The notes beneath the pieces were generated by a model. It was not told the origin of the DNA, did no database searches, and worked only from the letters and a program-made list of their open reading frames with translations. Made by a program: the position numbers and the translations under genes. Below, in pieces: positions 16,934 to 26,848 of a stretch of 64,000 bases of DNA (its first letter is position 1; each line of letters opens with the position of its first letter). Origin of the DNA: Bacteroidota bacterium (lineage in GTDB: Bacteria > Bacteroidota > Ignavibacteria > SZUA-365); NCBI GenBank assembly GCA_014860565.1, contig JACZJN010000197.1, positions 25,204 to 89,203 on the forward strand, read 5' to 3'.

Positions 16934-19117
16934 CTACCCGCAGATGAGCAGGAGCTGCTGGGATTCGTCTTCCTGAACCGAGAACACCTGACATGAGATT
17001 TTCGCGTTCTGTGCCGGCAGTGTTGTAAATACCGTTTCACCGACACCCTTGGTCATCAACACATCAGAAAGAAATTCAGCCATGCCGTCGCCGAAGAAAT
17101 CGGAAGGAGAAACACCCACGGTTTCACCCGAGGCACCGAAAAGCGCGCATGCGGCGCGGTTGGACTCCAGCACCTGTCCCTCTTCCATGAATCGTGCCAG
17201 GCGGGTTTCCGCCTTTGCGCGGGCTCCGAAGCGTGGAGCGGACATCCGGATCACCGCGGGCGTGTCCGGAGCATCACCCAAGGAAACGGCCGAAGTGATC
17301 TCGCCAGTCTGTCCTTCCGCAACGGATGCTCCGGCATCCAGGCGATATGCGACATAAAGCAGCTGCTCGTTGCCCGATTCACCCGCAACCGGAACGATGC
17401 GCCAGCTCCAATGCATCTCCTGTCCCTGCCAATCCGTGAACACTTCATCTTCGCAGCCGACGGTTTCCACGCCAGAAGCCGCTTCCGCCATCCGCTGATA
17501 GATGTCGCGATGGTACACCGCATACATGATGTCGGTGATGAAGCAGCCTTCTATGCCTGTGCTGCGATACGGTTCGTCCACCAATGCGAGGAAATGGGCG
17601 TTCGCGGATTCGCAGCGGAAAGGCTCACGGATATCGAAACGCGCGACGGCTACGGGAAGGGTACTGTTGTAGATGTCGAGCAGCATTTTCTGCGTCGCGT
17701 ATTCACCTCGCACGATGCGATCGGCTTCTGCACGGCGCCTCATGCCTATCCCGTAGGAAAAGAGGGTGGCGATCTCCTTCAGCCGTTCGAGCTCGGAACC
17801 GACGAAGTGATTTTTATCCTGCGCATAGCATACGAGAATCCCCACGTTCGCGCCGAGGAATTCCAGGGGGAAGGCCACCAGCGAGTGCAGCCCCATGCGT
17901 TCCGCCTGTCGCAGCCAGGGCTCATAGGTGGAATCGGCGGAAAGATCGGGCACGATAACCGGTTGCCGGGTTTTCATGGCCCTGCCGATGGGTCCGTTGC
18001 CGTATTCGCTCTCGTCATAGCGAATCTTGATCTTCATCAGGTAGTCGGTGGCAGCGCCTGCGCTCACCGTGGGATGAATGCGTTCGTCGCTCGCCTTAGT
18101 TATGCCCCTCCAGACGAGATGGTAATCACCGTGTCGGACCAGCGCCTCACAGACATTTCGTTCCAGGTCATCTTCCGATCCCGCCGTGATCATCGCCTGC
18201 ACCACATCGCGGTACATGGCGTTGAGGCTGGTATCCCGCCGCACCTGTTCCTTGCGCTCGGTGCTGTCGTCATAGGGCCGCAGACAGCCGATGGCCCCTG
18301 TGAGCGAGCCCGCATCGTCGTAGATCGGGGCCGCGTTGATCATCATCATCCGCCGTGAACCATCGAGCGCGAGCATGTGAATCCGCCGGTTCGACACCGG
18401 CTGTTCCTCCACGAGCGCGATCATCATCGGGTGGCTGCTGATCCCGAGTGGTGAGCCGTCACTGTCGACGAGACGCCAGCGGGAGTCGATGCAGGACCGT
18501 CCGTTTATTTCGCTTTTCGATACACCGAGAAGTCGTTCGGCGACGGCGTTGCTTTCGATGATGGTTCCGCGCGTATCGACGACGAGCACGCCGTCGGACG
18601 TTGACTGCATCAGCACCTGTTCCCTGGTTCGCACTGTGGAGGCAGGACTGCGTTTCCCCTCCATGCGGTCGATTCCCTTCCCGACACAGAGCACATACGT
18701 ACGTGATTTGTATGTGACATACGACGCCGAGATTTCCTTCGCCTTCACACTGCCGTCCCGCGCAATATGCTCGGTTTCAAAAATGTCGGGCTCTTCCGAT
18801 TGTTTCAGACGGGATACTCTGCCGAGCCAGGCCGCGCGGGTGTTATTCGGATCGATGCGGGGGAGCGACATCCCGAGAATTTCCTGTTCCTCATATCCGA
18901 GGCGTTGCAGCGCGGTATCGTTCACAAATACGAAGCGCCCCGTCTCAGTGACAAGAAAGAGTTCGTCACCTTCGGCATCCTCGACGAGGGCAAACAGCGC
19001 ATCCTCATCAAACTTGCCGTTTGCCTCGCTCGTCTCGGCGCATTCCTCGTATTGCAGGCGCAGGCGGTTGACCTCTTCAATGAGTTCAGCTTTTGTCATA
19101 CTGGTGACATTGGACAT
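16934..19117 (-). CDS. Multi-PAS/GAF sensory protein without an output domain
   Basis: This 727-residue protein appears to hold PAS modules at about 35-150 and 165-290, a GAF module at about 305-460 (LERNVCEALVRHGDYHLVWRG opens it), and further PAS-like modules at about 480-600 and 640-727. I find no HisKA/HATPase, GGDEF, EAL, HTH or phosphatase motif, and the frame ends cleanly in a PAS-like stretch. It may signal through contact with a separate kinase. A GAGG site precedes the ATG by 5 bases. It is followed after 17 bases by alr, an odd pairing. Confidence 0.85.
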   Translation of the reverse strand: MSNVTSMTKAELIEEVNRLRLQYEECAETSEANGKFDEDALFALVEDAEGDELFLVTETGRFVFVNDTALQRLGYEEQEILGMSLPRIDPNNTRAAWLGRVSRLKQSEEPDIFETEHIARDGSVKAKEISASYVTYKSRTYVLCVGKGIDRMEGKRSPASTVRTREQVLMQSTSDGVLVVDTRGTIIESNAVAERLLGVSKSEINGRSCIDSRWRLVDSDGSPLGISSHPMMIALVEEQPVSNRRIHMLALDGSRRMMMINAAPIYDDAGSLTGAIGCLRPYDDSTERKEQVRRDTSLNAMYRDVVQAMITAGSEDDLERNVCEALVRHGDYHLVWRGITKASDERIHPTVSAGAATDYLMKIKIRYDESEYGNGPIGRAMKTRQPVIVPDLSADSTYEPWLRQAERMGLHSLVAFPLEFLGANVGILVCYAQDKNHFVGSELERLKEIATLFSYGIGMRRRAEADRIVRGEYATQKMLLDIYNSTLPVAVARFDIREPFRCESANAHFLALVDEPYRSTGIEGCFITDIMYAVYHRDIYQRMAEAASGVETVGCEDEVFTDWQGQEMHWSWRIVPVAGESGNEQLLYVAYRLDAGASVAEGQTGEITSAVSLGDAPDTPAVIRMSAPRFGARAKAETRLARFMEEGQVLESNRAACALFGASGETVGVSPSDFFGDGMAEFLSDVLMTKGVGETVFTTLPAQNAKISCQVFSVQEDESQQLLLICG

Positions 19118-19240
19118 GAGAACCTCGTAAAATCAGAAACGATGGAAAATGAAAGAAACGCACACGGCATCGTACCGCGTTGTACTGAGAACGGGATGCC
19201 GGCAACAGCACAGCAGTTGATTCCGGCAGAGAACACGACC

Positions 19241-20845
19241 TCAGGGTAGAATGGTCACCATGCGGGAGACGATCTCCGTCCCCATGCCAGGTCCCTGCAT
19301 CACGGCGCGGCAGATGTACACTCCCGGCCGGCAGCCGCGAACGTCGACGGACAGTGCATGCACTCCCTCGGTGACGCGATGTTCCGTTGTCGGGCCCACG
19401 TGTCGACCCATCAGATCAAAAAACGCGATTTCCGCCAACCCGTCCGCCTCCGCATGCAGCCGCAGCGTCAGTTTCGTGCCGGAAGTATACGGCACGGGAT
19501 TGGGGAATGCCTGCATGTTGAAACCCTCGGAAGGACGGGGCGGCGTAATGCCGTTGGGGGCCTTGTCGATCAACGCGGTGTGGATGGTCAGCTCACCCTG
19601 ATCGAGTTCGACCCAGATCGGACGTACCCGCCCGCCGTAAGCGGCAATTCCATTATAGTCGCCGAAAAACACCATGGGGCTCGGATAAAACGCCAGGTCG
19701 CTCAAGCGCTCGTTGACGAAGGTCTGGCCGCCGTCGCTCGAGTGTGCAATGGAGACATCCGTTGAGTCGCTGCCGTAGCGGCGGCGATCATGAAATACGA
19801 CCCAGAGTTCGCCGGTCAACGGATCGACGGTCGCCCAGGTGAAAAACTGGTCGCGGCCGTTCCCGATGGCGTCGTCGTTGACGCGGATCGGGGCCGACCA
19901 GGTTTCACCCTGATCCGTAGACGTCGCAACGAACACGTCCGGATCACCGTGGCGCTGATCCACCCAGTTGACGTAAACATTCCCGCGATAGGACGAGGAA
20001 GAAATATCGGCTACCGTCACCGGTAGACCGTTTGAGCGGGAGATGCCTGAAATATCGATATCCCACCCACCCGGCATGTCAGCGATGACCTTATCGGTGC
20101 CGAAGGTCCTGCCACCGTCCAGCGAACGGTCGAAGTACAGTCCGTCAGGGCCGGCCCAGGCGATGTATATCTGTCCCTCCGGCCCGACCGCAGGCACCGC
20201 CCCTTCCATCGTTTCATCGCTGTCGATCGCATCACCCGCCTTGTCGCTGACCCGCACGAAGGGCTCGAAGCTCTCACCACGGTCCGTTGATCGCGCAAAG
20301 ACGATGACGCTGCTGTCGCGCGGATCGTTGCTTCCGTATTTCGTGAAGTCTGTCCAGGAAGCGTAAATGTTCCCGCTGTACGGACCGTCGGTCAAATCCG
20401 TGGCGAGGAATTCCTTGTCCTGCAGGCTCGAGCGAAACAGACTGCCGGCCTTCGCGCTGTCGGAGCTCGGTCCAAACAGCTTCACCGCGTCGGACCAGGT
20501 GAGACCACCGTCGTCGCTGTGCCGTACGATGATGGCATCCCATCCATAGACGAGATTCGCGATGTATGCCCGCCCGGTCTTGTCGAACAGTACCGCGGGA
20601 TCTCCCCACGTGCCGCCCGGCAATTCGCCCTGCGTCCAAGTTTTGCCTCCGTCAAAGGAGGCGAAATAATAGCTGAGATTCGCACCCGCAACGATGTTGT
20701 CGGGATCGAGCGGATTGATGGCGATCGACACTTCCTCGGCGGAACTGCCGGGCTTGTCGATACGCACATTTTGGGGCTGCGCGGCAAGTTCAACCGCAAG
20801 AACGGAAAGAACTGCCATCAGCAGATAGGTGTACAGCTTGTTCAT
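19241..20845 (-). CDS. Secreted sialidase-like Asp-box protein with T9SS sorting domain
   Basis: The 534-residue protein has a signal peptide (ends near ELAAQ). A propeller follows with repeated Asp-boxes (SFDGGKTW, SDDGGLTW, STDRGESF, SLDGGRTF, STDQGETW, SSDGGQTF). From about residue 445 a Por-type C-terminal sorting domain begins (MQAFPNPV, DLMGRHV, GVYICRAVM). The protein should be exported by Sec and then by the type IX system to the cell surface. The Asp-box fold is shared by sialidases, but the active-site arginine triad is not obvious, so enzymatic activity is uncertain. Confidence 0.88.
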   Translation of the reverse strand: MNKLYTYLLMAVLSVLAVELAAQPQNVRIDKPGSSAEEVSIAINPLDPDNIVAGANLSYYFASFDGGKTWTQGELPGGTWGDPAVLFDKTGRAYIANLVYGWDAIIVRHSDDGGLTWSDAVKLFGPSSDSAKAGSLFRSSLQDKEFLATDLTDGPYSGNIYASWTDFTKYGSNDPRDSSVIVFARSTDRGESFEPFVRVSDKAGDAIDSDETMEGAVPAVGPEGQIYIAWAGPDGLYFDRSLDGGRTFGTDKVIADMPGGWDIDISGISRSNGLPVTVADISSSSYRGNVYVNWVDQRHGDPDVFVATSTDQGETWSAPIRVNDDAIGNGRDQFFTWATVDPLTGELWVVFHDRRRYGSDSTDVSIAHSSDGGQTFVNERLSDLAFYPSPMVFFGDYNGIAAYGGRVRPIWVELDQGELTIHTALIDKAPNGITPPRPSEGFNMQAFPNPVPYTSGTKLTLRLHAEADGLAEIAFFDLMGRHVGPTTEHRVTEGVHALSVDVRGCRPGVYICRAVMQGPGMGTEIVSRMVTILP

Positions 20846-20967
20846 CGATGTAGGAGTCGCATTTCGGAGTGGAAGGTCCGAAATTTATGTTAGTAACAAT
20901 CCGGCTGGGGAGTCGGTGCCGGTATGTCCGCGATCGGATCGGAAGATAAACGGATGCTTCTGCCCTG

Positions 20968-21675
20968 TCAGGTAGCCCCGTTGAGATGCTGAAAGATCGT
21001 AATCGTAAAATACACTCCAAAACCAATGATCACAAGAGCAGTTATTGATGACGCCATTTTCACGAAGCCATCGGAAATGACATGTCTGCGATTGCGAACG
21101 AAGAGTGCAAGCGAAAGAAACCAGCCCATGCTGCCGGCACCGACAGCGAGCGAAAACAGCAATTTGTGCACCGTGCTGTCGATCAGGAGACCATGGGCGC
21201 TTACGAAGCTGAGCACTGCCACCCAGGAGAAGAAGAGCGTCGGATTGGCCAGCGTCATCGAAATGCCAATCAGCACGCCGCCGTAATGCGATTTCTTGAA
21301 TAGGCGGGGCCGAACTTCCGGGAGACTGTCGTCATCGGCGTCGCCGTTGTTTTCTTCATTCCCTGCCTCGTCCTCATCGCGGATGTGTTTCTTTTCGAAG
21401 AACAGCATCTTCACGCCGTAGCCGATCAGGAAAACCGAAAACACTATCTGCACGACCGCGTTCTGCATGTAGGGATGCACCAGGGCGATCAGCCCCATGG
21501 TGATGATCAGGCAGTAGAATATATCGACGATCACAGCTCCCACGGCGACCAGCAGACCCTTCCTCGTATCGCCGCGCAGCGTCCGTTGCGCGACATAGAT
21601 GGATGTGGGGCCGAGCGGAACTGTAATCAGAATTCCGACCAGCGTCCCGATGAGTACTGTGGCAATATATTCCAT
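20968..21675 (-). CDS. LysE/RhtB family amino acid exporter
   Basis: The 235-residue membrane protein begins with the LysE-family N-terminus (GILITVPLGPTSIYVAQRTLRGD) and has about six helices. A charged cytoplasmic loop rich in Asp/Glu (about 100-120) separates the two halves. The family exports lysine, threonine, homoserine and related compounds; the specific substrate cannot be assigned. It is leftward and lies 143 bases past the abgT gene, with a stem-loop in between, so it may be transcribed separately. Confidence 0.88.
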   Translation of the reverse strand: MEYIATVLIGTLVGILITVPLGPTSIYVAQRTLRGDTRKGLLVAVGAVIVDIFYCLIITMGLIALVHPYMQNAVVQIVFSVFLIGYGVKMLFFEKKHIRDEDEAGNEENNGDADDDSLPEVRPRLFKKSHYGGVLIGISMTLANPTLFFSWVAVLSFVSAHGLLIDSTVHKLLFSLAVGAGSMGWFLSLALFVRNRRHVISDGFVKMASSITALVIIGFGVYFTITIFQHLNGAT

Positions 21676-21779
21676 GCAGGACGGAGTTGTGGCTCGATAC
21701 AGAAGAGAGATTGTTGGATCTCAGCTGGGCAAGCTAAGAAAATCGCCCCTTTGATCAAAGGAACGACGCGCGTGAGCAG

Positions 21780-21805
21780 CCCGGCGGACAATGATGTCTG
21801 CCGGG
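21780..21805. other. Stem-loop between abgT and lysE-like genes
   Basis: CCCGGCGGAC (21780-21789) can pair with GTCTGCCGGG (21796-21805) across a six-base loop. No T tract follows, so it is a hairpin or attenuator candidate and not a classical terminator. A CCTTTGATCAAAGG palindrome lies just upstream at about 21748-21761. Confidence 0.35.
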
Positions 21806-21818
21806 GTGAAACCGGAGC

Positions 21819-23339
21819 TCAACCCGGCAGATACCGCAGCGGACCGTCGGGACCGACGGGGAGCTCGAAGAGCATCCACGCCACGAGCAGCAGCGTCCAC
21901 ACAATACCAAAGACGATGCTGTATGGCAGCATGGTGGATATGATGGTGCCGATGCCGTAATCCTCGTCGTATTTCTCCGCGAACGCGACGATAAGTGCGA
22001 AATATGACATCATCGGAGTGATGACGTTCGTTATCGAATCGCCGACCCGGAACACCATCTGGGTCAAGGACGGGTGATATCCGAGAAGCATGAACATCGG
22101 CACGAACACTGGTGCCATGATTGCCCATTTCGCCGATGCGGAACCCATGAACATGTTGATGAACGCGGAAACGATGATGAAGGCGATCATCAGCGGTATG
22201 CCGGTAAAGCCGATATGGCTCAGAAGCTCGGCACCCTCGATAGCAAGAATCAGACCAAGGCGCGAATAATTGAAGTAGAAGACGAACTGCGCTGCAAAAA
22301 ACACCAGGACGATATACGTGGCGAGATGGCTCATGGACGTGATCATCTGCTTGATCCCATCCTTGTCCGAGCGGATGGAACCGGTGACGATTCCATACAC
22401 GACGCCGGGAATCAGGAAGAAGATCATGATGGCGGTGATCATGCCGTTGAAGAACGCGGAATGCAGGACCGTTTCGCCTGGAATGCGCAGCAGTCCTTTT
22501 TCGGGAATCACGGTGATCGCGAATAGTGCGAGGACGACCAGTACACTGATGCCCGCCAGAAGAATCCCCTTGCGCTCGACCACCGTCAGACGTTCCATCT
22601 CTATTGGTTTTTCCTCACCCTGATATTTGCCGAGGCGAGGTTCGACGATTTTTTCCGTAACGAGCGAGCCGATAATGACAACCATAGCCGCGGATACAAA
22701 CATGAAATAGATATTGGTTGCCGGGGAAATCAGTATCTCTGGATCGATAATCTGCGCCGCGCTCTGCGTGAGTCCCGCGAGAACGGGATCGACACTGCCG
22801 ATCAGGAAATTGGCCCCGAAGCCGCCGCTGACGCCTGCGAATGCCGCCGCGAGTCCCGCGATCGGATGCCGCCCCAACGCATAGAACATCACGGCGCCAA
22901 GCGGAATGAGAACGACGTAGCCGGCCTCCGAGGCGAGATGGCTGAGCACGCCCGCCGCCACCACCGCCATCGTGATAAGACGGGGCGGAGCCTTGAGCAC
23001 GAGTGCCCGGATAACCACGGTAATCAGGCCGGATCCCTCCGCCACGCCGATGCCGATCATCGCGACGAGCACCAATCCCAGCGGCGGAAATGACACGAAA
23101 TTCGCCTCCACGTTTTCGAACATCCAGCGGATGCCTTCGGCGGAAAGAAGATTGCGAACGGTGATGATTTCCTTTGTGCCGGGATGGATGGCCGAGAGGT
23201 CCATCGTGGCGGTGATGCCCGAGACGATGACTACGACGACGGCGAGAATACCGAAAATGGTAGCGGGATGGGGAAGGGCGTTGCCTATGACTTCGACGGA
23301 ATCAAGCGAGCGTCGGAAGAGGGATTTTTTCTCACTCAT
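21819..23339 (-). CDS. AbgT family transporter
   Basis: A 506-residue inner-membrane protein with the AbgT signature: N-terminal NALPHPATIFGILAVVV, an HLASEAGYVVLIPLGA segment and a C-terminal MMSYFALIV stretch. AbgT takes up p-aminobenzoyl-glutamate, and the homologue MtrF exports antimetabolites such as sulfonamides by proton antiport, so either role is possible. The ATG overlaps the end of the glutathione peroxidase gene by 8 bases, with GAGGAG inside that gene, which shows a translationally coupled pair. Confidence 0.9.
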   Translation of the reverse strand: MSEKKSLFRRSLDSVEVIGNALPHPATIFGILAVVVVIVSGITATMDLSAIHPGTKEIITVRNLLSAEGIRWMFENVEANFVSFPPLGLVLVAMIGIGVAEGSGLITVVIRALVLKAPPRLITMAVVAAGVLSHLASEAGYVVLIPLGAVMFYALGRHPIAGLAAAFAGVSGGFGANFLIGSVDPVLAGLTQSAAQIIDPEILISPATNIYFMFVSAAMVVIIGSLVTEKIVEPRLGKYQGEEKPIEMERLTVVERKGILLAGISVLVVLALFAITVIPEKGLLRIPGETVLHSAFFNGMITAIMIFFLIPGVVYGIVTGSIRSDKDGIKQMITSMSHLATYIVLVFFAAQFVFYFNYSRLGLILAIEGAELLSHIGFTGIPLMIAFIIVSAFINMFMGSASAKWAIMAPVFVPMFMLLGYHPSLTQMVFRVGDSITNVITPMMSYFALIVAFAEKYDEDYGIGTIISTMLPYSIVFGIVWTLLLVAWMLFELPVGPDGPLRYLPG

Positions 23340-23895
23340 TCAGCAGCTCCTCGATCTGCGAAATCACGTTCCCCTCGAGAGGATCGACCTTCGTTTCGAA
23401 ACGCGCAACGACTTTCCCTTCACGATCAACGAGGAACTTCGTGAAATTCCAGCGGATGTCTCCCGGGAAGTCCGTTTCCGTGGTCAGGTACCGATACAGC
23501 GGATGTATGTCCTCGCCCTTGACGCTGATCTTCTCGAAAAGATCGAAGGTGACAGCGTAATTCGAAGAGCAGAATTCCTTGATCTCGGCGTTGCTGCCCG
23601 GCTCCTGTCCGCCGAAATTGTTTGCAGGGAAAGCCAGAATGCGGAGGCCCTTGTCGTGGAACCGGCGGTAGAGTTTCTCAAGCGGCGCATACTGCGGCGT
23701 GTAGCCGCATTTCGATGCGGTATTCACGATCAGAAGCACTTTCCCGGAATAATCGGAGAGCGGTGTTTCCTTCCCGTCGATGTTGTTCAGCGTAAAATCG
23801 TACACGCCTTTGGACCGGTCCGTGCTCTTCTCCTGTGCGGACACGATGACCGTGGCGCAGAGCAGCAGCAAAACAACGATGGATGTGGAGTTCAT
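23332..23895 (-). CDS. Exported glutathione-peroxidase-family thiol peroxidase
   Basis: The 187-residue protein has a signal peptide (cleaved near VIVSAQ) and the GPx fold. The catalytic triad is intact: Cys63 in SKCGYTPQY, Gln97 in NNFGGQ and Trp149 in IRWNFTKF. It uses Cys, not selenocysteine, so it probably reduces peroxides with thioredoxin-type donors in the periplasm. It is the first gene of a pair with abgT and lies downstream of the NUDIX gene on the same strand. Confidence 0.93.
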   Translation of the reverse strand: MNSTSIVVLLLLCATVIVSAQEKSTDRSKGVYDFTLNNIDGKETPLSDYSGKVLLIVNTASKCGYTPQYAPLEKLYRRFHDKGLRILAFPANNFGGQEPGSNAEIKEFCSSNYAVTFDLFEKISVKGEDIHPLYRYLTTETDFPGDIRWNFTKFLVDREGKVVARFETKVDPLEGNVISQIEELLNE

Positions 23896-23938
23896 GGATG
23901 CAGGTTCCTTCTATGTAGTAATTGAATGTTCATTGTCT

Positions 23939-24490
23939 TCAGGGGATGGAAAACGGACCGACGCGCATCGCGGCGAGGGCGAGGCCGGTGATGGTCTTCC
24001 CGTCGCGGATGCGTCCGTCGGCGCACATGGCGAGCGCCTCATGCATGGGGACACGAAGCACGGCGATGCTTTCCTCACCTTCTTCCAAAGCCTGTTCGCC
24101 GTCGTGGAGTTCCCGCGCAAGAAAAATGTGCAGGACCTCGCTGCAGAAACCCGGGGTGGTCAGCATGGCGGTAAGCTTCTCCCAACGATCGGCACGGCAG
24201 CCGGTTTCCTCGCGCAGTTCCCGTTTCGCGCATTCCAGCGGATCCTCGCCCTCGCCGAGTTTTCCGGCGGGGAGTTCGAGTATTTCACCGGCAACGGGAT
24301 AGCGGAATTGCCGGATGAGCAGCACATCGCCGTTTTCATGCACCGCGGCAATGACCGCCCCGCCGAGATGCTCAACGACCTCGCGTACGGAGGCATAGCC
24401 GCTTTCATGCCGCACCTCGTCGCGGACAATGGTAAAGACGCGCCCTTCATAGATGATTTCATGGCGCGTAATTTCATACGGGTTTTTCAT
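23939..24490 (-). CDS. NUDIX hydrolase, ADP-ribose pyrophosphatase type
   Basis: From 24490 (MKNPYEITRHEIIYEG) the protein has 183 residues. The Nudix box fits Gx5Ex7REUxEExGU exactly (G, then E after five residues, RELREETGC). The preceding VLLIRQFRYPVAGEILELPAG stretch is typical of ADP-ribose and related nucleotide-sugar pyrophosphatases. It should hydrolyse ADP-ribose to AMP and ribose-5-phosphate. The start overlaps the end of the mscS-like gene by 17 bases and has an AAAGG site, so it is coupled to that gene. Confidence 0.92.
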   Translation of the reverse strand: MKNPYEITRHEIIYEGRVFTIVRDEVRHESGYASVREVVEHLGGAVIAAVHENGDVLLIRQFRYPVAGEILELPAGKLGEGEDPLECAKRELREETGCRADRWEKLTAMLTTPGFCSEVLHIFLARELHDGEQALEEGEESIAVLRVPMHEALAMCADGRIRDGKTITGLALAAMRVGPFSIP

Positions 24491-25622
24491 ACGGACCTTT
24501 CGGTTTCTCTTCCTCACGGAATGAACGCTCGAGCGCCTCTCGCGCCTCGGGAGCCAGGTGCAGAACGCGCTGCGGGAAGGGAATTTCTATCCGATGCTCG
24601 TAGAGCGTATTGTACATGATCAACAGCAGGTCGCTTTTACGCCGGGGAATATTGTTGGGATTACGGATTTTGCACAGAAGCTTGGCGTTCATCGACGAAT
24701 CCGCCATCTCGGTGATGCGCACCTCGGATGTCTCCGGCTCGACGACGTCGCCTTCCCGGTTGATGCGTTCGAGAATGATGTTCCGCATCGCGTTCAGATC
24801 GGTGCCGTACGCCACGCCGAAGGGCACCTCGAAACGCACGATATCGTTGGGGTAGGAGAAATTCTTGATCTGGCTCTTGACGATCTCGGCGTTGGGGGTG
24901 ATGACCATGACCTGATAATCGTCGATCACCTTCGTCGACCGGATGCCGATTTCCCTGACGAGGCCGATTGTACCGTCGGGCAGACAGATACGGTCGCCAA
25001 TGCGGAACGGACGGTCGATCATGAGCACGAAGCCTGCAATCATGTTGGCGAGTGTTTCCTGCGCCGCCAGGGCGATCGCGAGGGAACCCACGCCGAGCGA
25101 CACGACGAGCGTGCTGATATTCTGCTGGAAATGATCGAGAATGATGACGACGCCGACAATGTAAATCAGGATTTTCAGCACTCTGTTGGCCAGCGGTGCC
25201 AGTTCGTCGTCGAGATGCGTCTGCGTCCGCGTCGCGACCTCATGCAGGTACCAGCGCACCGCGGCATCGATCAGACGCGTAATGAAATAGCACGCGTACA
25301 GGACCGAAACGACATACAGGCCCTCCACCACAATCGTAAGGCCTTGCTTGAGCAGGGAGATCGAATCGTCGAGGGCCATTGCTGCCCACGAGATGGACCA
25401 GTACATCACGAAAATGGTCAGGACGGGCGTGATGTATTGGGCAAGTGTATTGACGATCAGGTCATCGAGAGCCGAGCGCGTTTTTTTTGTTATCTTATCG
25501 CTGAACAGCCGCAGCACTACTTTGAGTGCGCGTCCCGCCACGTACCCCAATACGATAAGCAGAAGCGTGGAAAGCAGGACTGAAAGCAGCGTTTTACCGA
25601 GAAAGAACTCGAGTATGTTCAT
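24474..25622 (-). CDS. MscS-family mechanosensitive ion channel
   Basis: A channel of about 382 residues from the start at 25622 (MNILEFFLGK). Four hydrophobic segments precede the pore helix and the conserved MscS beta domain (DRPFRIGDRICLPDGTIG, VREIGIRSTKV, ITPNAEIVKSQIKNFS). Such channels release solutes on hypo-osmotic shock. The upstream in-frame ATG at 25649 is also possible; neither start has a strong ribosome binding site. It diverges from the D-amino-acid operon with fewer than 60 bases between starts. Confidence 0.93.
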   Translation of the reverse strand: MNILEFFLGKTLLSVLLSTLLLIVLGYVAGRALKVVLRLFSDKITKKTRSALDDLIVNTLAQYITPVLTIFVMYWSISWAAMALDDSISLLKQGLTIVVEGLYVVSVLYACYFITRLIDAAVRWYLHEVATRTQTHLDDELAPLANRVLKILIYIVGVVIILDHFQQNISTLVVSLGVGSLAIALAAQETLANMIAGFVLMIDRPFRIGDRICLPDGTIGLVREIGIRSTKVIDDYQVMVITPNAEIVKSQIKNFSYPNDIVRFEVPFGVAYGTDLNAMRNIILERINREGDVVEPETSEVRITEMADSSMNAKLLCKIRNPNNIPRRKSDLLLIMYNTLYEHRIEIPFPQRVLHLAPEAREALERSFREEEKPKGPYEKPV

Positions 25623-25678
25623 GGCTGATCGCGGACTGTTGCAATTCACCCAATATAGAAAAAATCAGGGCACCTGAC

Positions 25679-26848
25679 ATGCTGCTGCCCGACATCCGCA
25701 TCCCGACCCTGCTGCTCAGCGAATCCGTATGCCGGCGTAATATCGCGCATATGCGGGACAGAGCCCGGGCGCACGGACTGCACTTTCGGCCGCACTTCAA
25801 AACACATCAATCGCGGCGTATCGGTTCATGGTTCCGCGACGAGGGCGTTACCTCGATCACGGTTTCCTCGGTCGGCATGGCGCGCTATTTCGCGGATGAC
25901 GATTGGGAAGACATCACCATCGCCTTCCCTGTCAACCTTCGTGAAGTCGAGGATATTGACTCCCTCGCCGCGCAGGTCGCGCTCGGCGTGCTGCTCGAAT
26001 CCGTTCCGGTGGCCCAGCGGCTCGATGCTGCGCTGAAAAATCCCGTGGACGTCTGGATCAAGATCGATACCGGATATGGACGCAGCGGCATCGCCCATGA
26101 TGACATCGATGCGCTCCGCAGGCTCGCCGAGACCGTCGGAGCTTCACGCCATCTCCGGCCGAGGGGAATATTGACGCATGGCGGCGATACGTACCGGGCC
26201 GCGGGTCCCGCCGAAGTGCTGCAGCGCTTTTCGCTTTCGCGCGACCGCATGATCATGGCGGCCGACAGCCTGCGGGATCAATACCCTGAGATCCGAATTT
26301 CAGTCGGCGATACTCCGGGCTGTACGCTCGCCGATGACTTTTCGGGGATAGACGAAATCCGCCCGGGGAATTTCGTCTTCTATGATGTCATGCAGCTGCA
26401 GCGGGGGGTATGCCGCGCCGAAGATATCGCCGTCGCCCTGGCCTGTCCCGTGGTCTCTCTCCACGAACGACGCAGCGAGGTCGTGCTGTACGGAGGTGCC
26501 GTTCATCTTTCCCGCGAACATGTCGCCGATGCTCGCGGGACACAGCTTTTCGGGCTCGTGGCCCAGCTCGCATCGGGCGGCTGGGGTGCTCCGCTCTCCG
26601 GGGCCTTCGTCACCCGGATGTCGCAGGAACACGGCATCGTCCATCTGCCGGACTCACGCACAACCGCAATCATCGAGGGAGATTTGCTGGCGATTCTGCC
26701 TGTCCATTCCTGCCTGACGGCGGAATGCATGAAGGGGTATCGCCTTCTCGACGGCAGCAGTGCCGATCATTTCGCAGGTGTTTCGAAACTCGCACCTGCA
26801 CCGTCCGCACCCGCGCAAACAGACAGACAGGAGACACACACACCATGA
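25679..26848 (+). CDS. PLP-dependent D-amino acid lyase (D-threonine aldolase / D-serine dehydratase family)
   Basis: The 389-residue protein has the alanine-racemase-like TIM barrel of the DSD1/D-threonine aldolase family. The PLP lysine is Lys41 in RPHFKTHQ, and the C-terminal metal site is seen as His343 and Cys345 (PVHSC). The family cleaves D-threonine or related beta-hydroxy D-amino acids, or dehydrates D-serine; sequence alone does not decide which. Its stop overlaps the start of the M19 dipeptidase gene (ATGA), so the two are translated together. The last 20 residues are a polar tail. Confidence 0.88.
   Translation: MLLPDIRIPTLLLSESVCRRNIAHMRDRARAHGLHFRPHFKTHQSRRIGSWFRDEGVTSITVSSVGMARYFADDDWEDITIAFPVNLREVEDIDSLAAQVALGVLLESVPVAQRLDAALKNPVDVWIKIDTGYGRSGIAHDDIDALRRLAETVGASRHLRPRGILTHGGDTYRAAGPAEVLQRFSLSRDRMIMAADSLRDQYPEIRISVGDTPGCTLADDFSGIDEIRPGNFVFYDVMQLQRGVCRAEDIAVALACPVVSLHERRSEVVLYGGAVHLSREHVADARGTQLFGLVAQLASGGWGAPLSGAFVTRMSQEHGIVHLPDSRTTAIIEGDLLAILPVHSCLTAECMKGYRLLDGSSADHFAGVSKLAPAPSAPAQTDRQETHTP

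Noticed and set aside
15552-16976. 474-codon plus-strand frame over alr
   Set aside because: Alanine racemase on the minus strand is complete with catalytic residues and a ribosome binding site.
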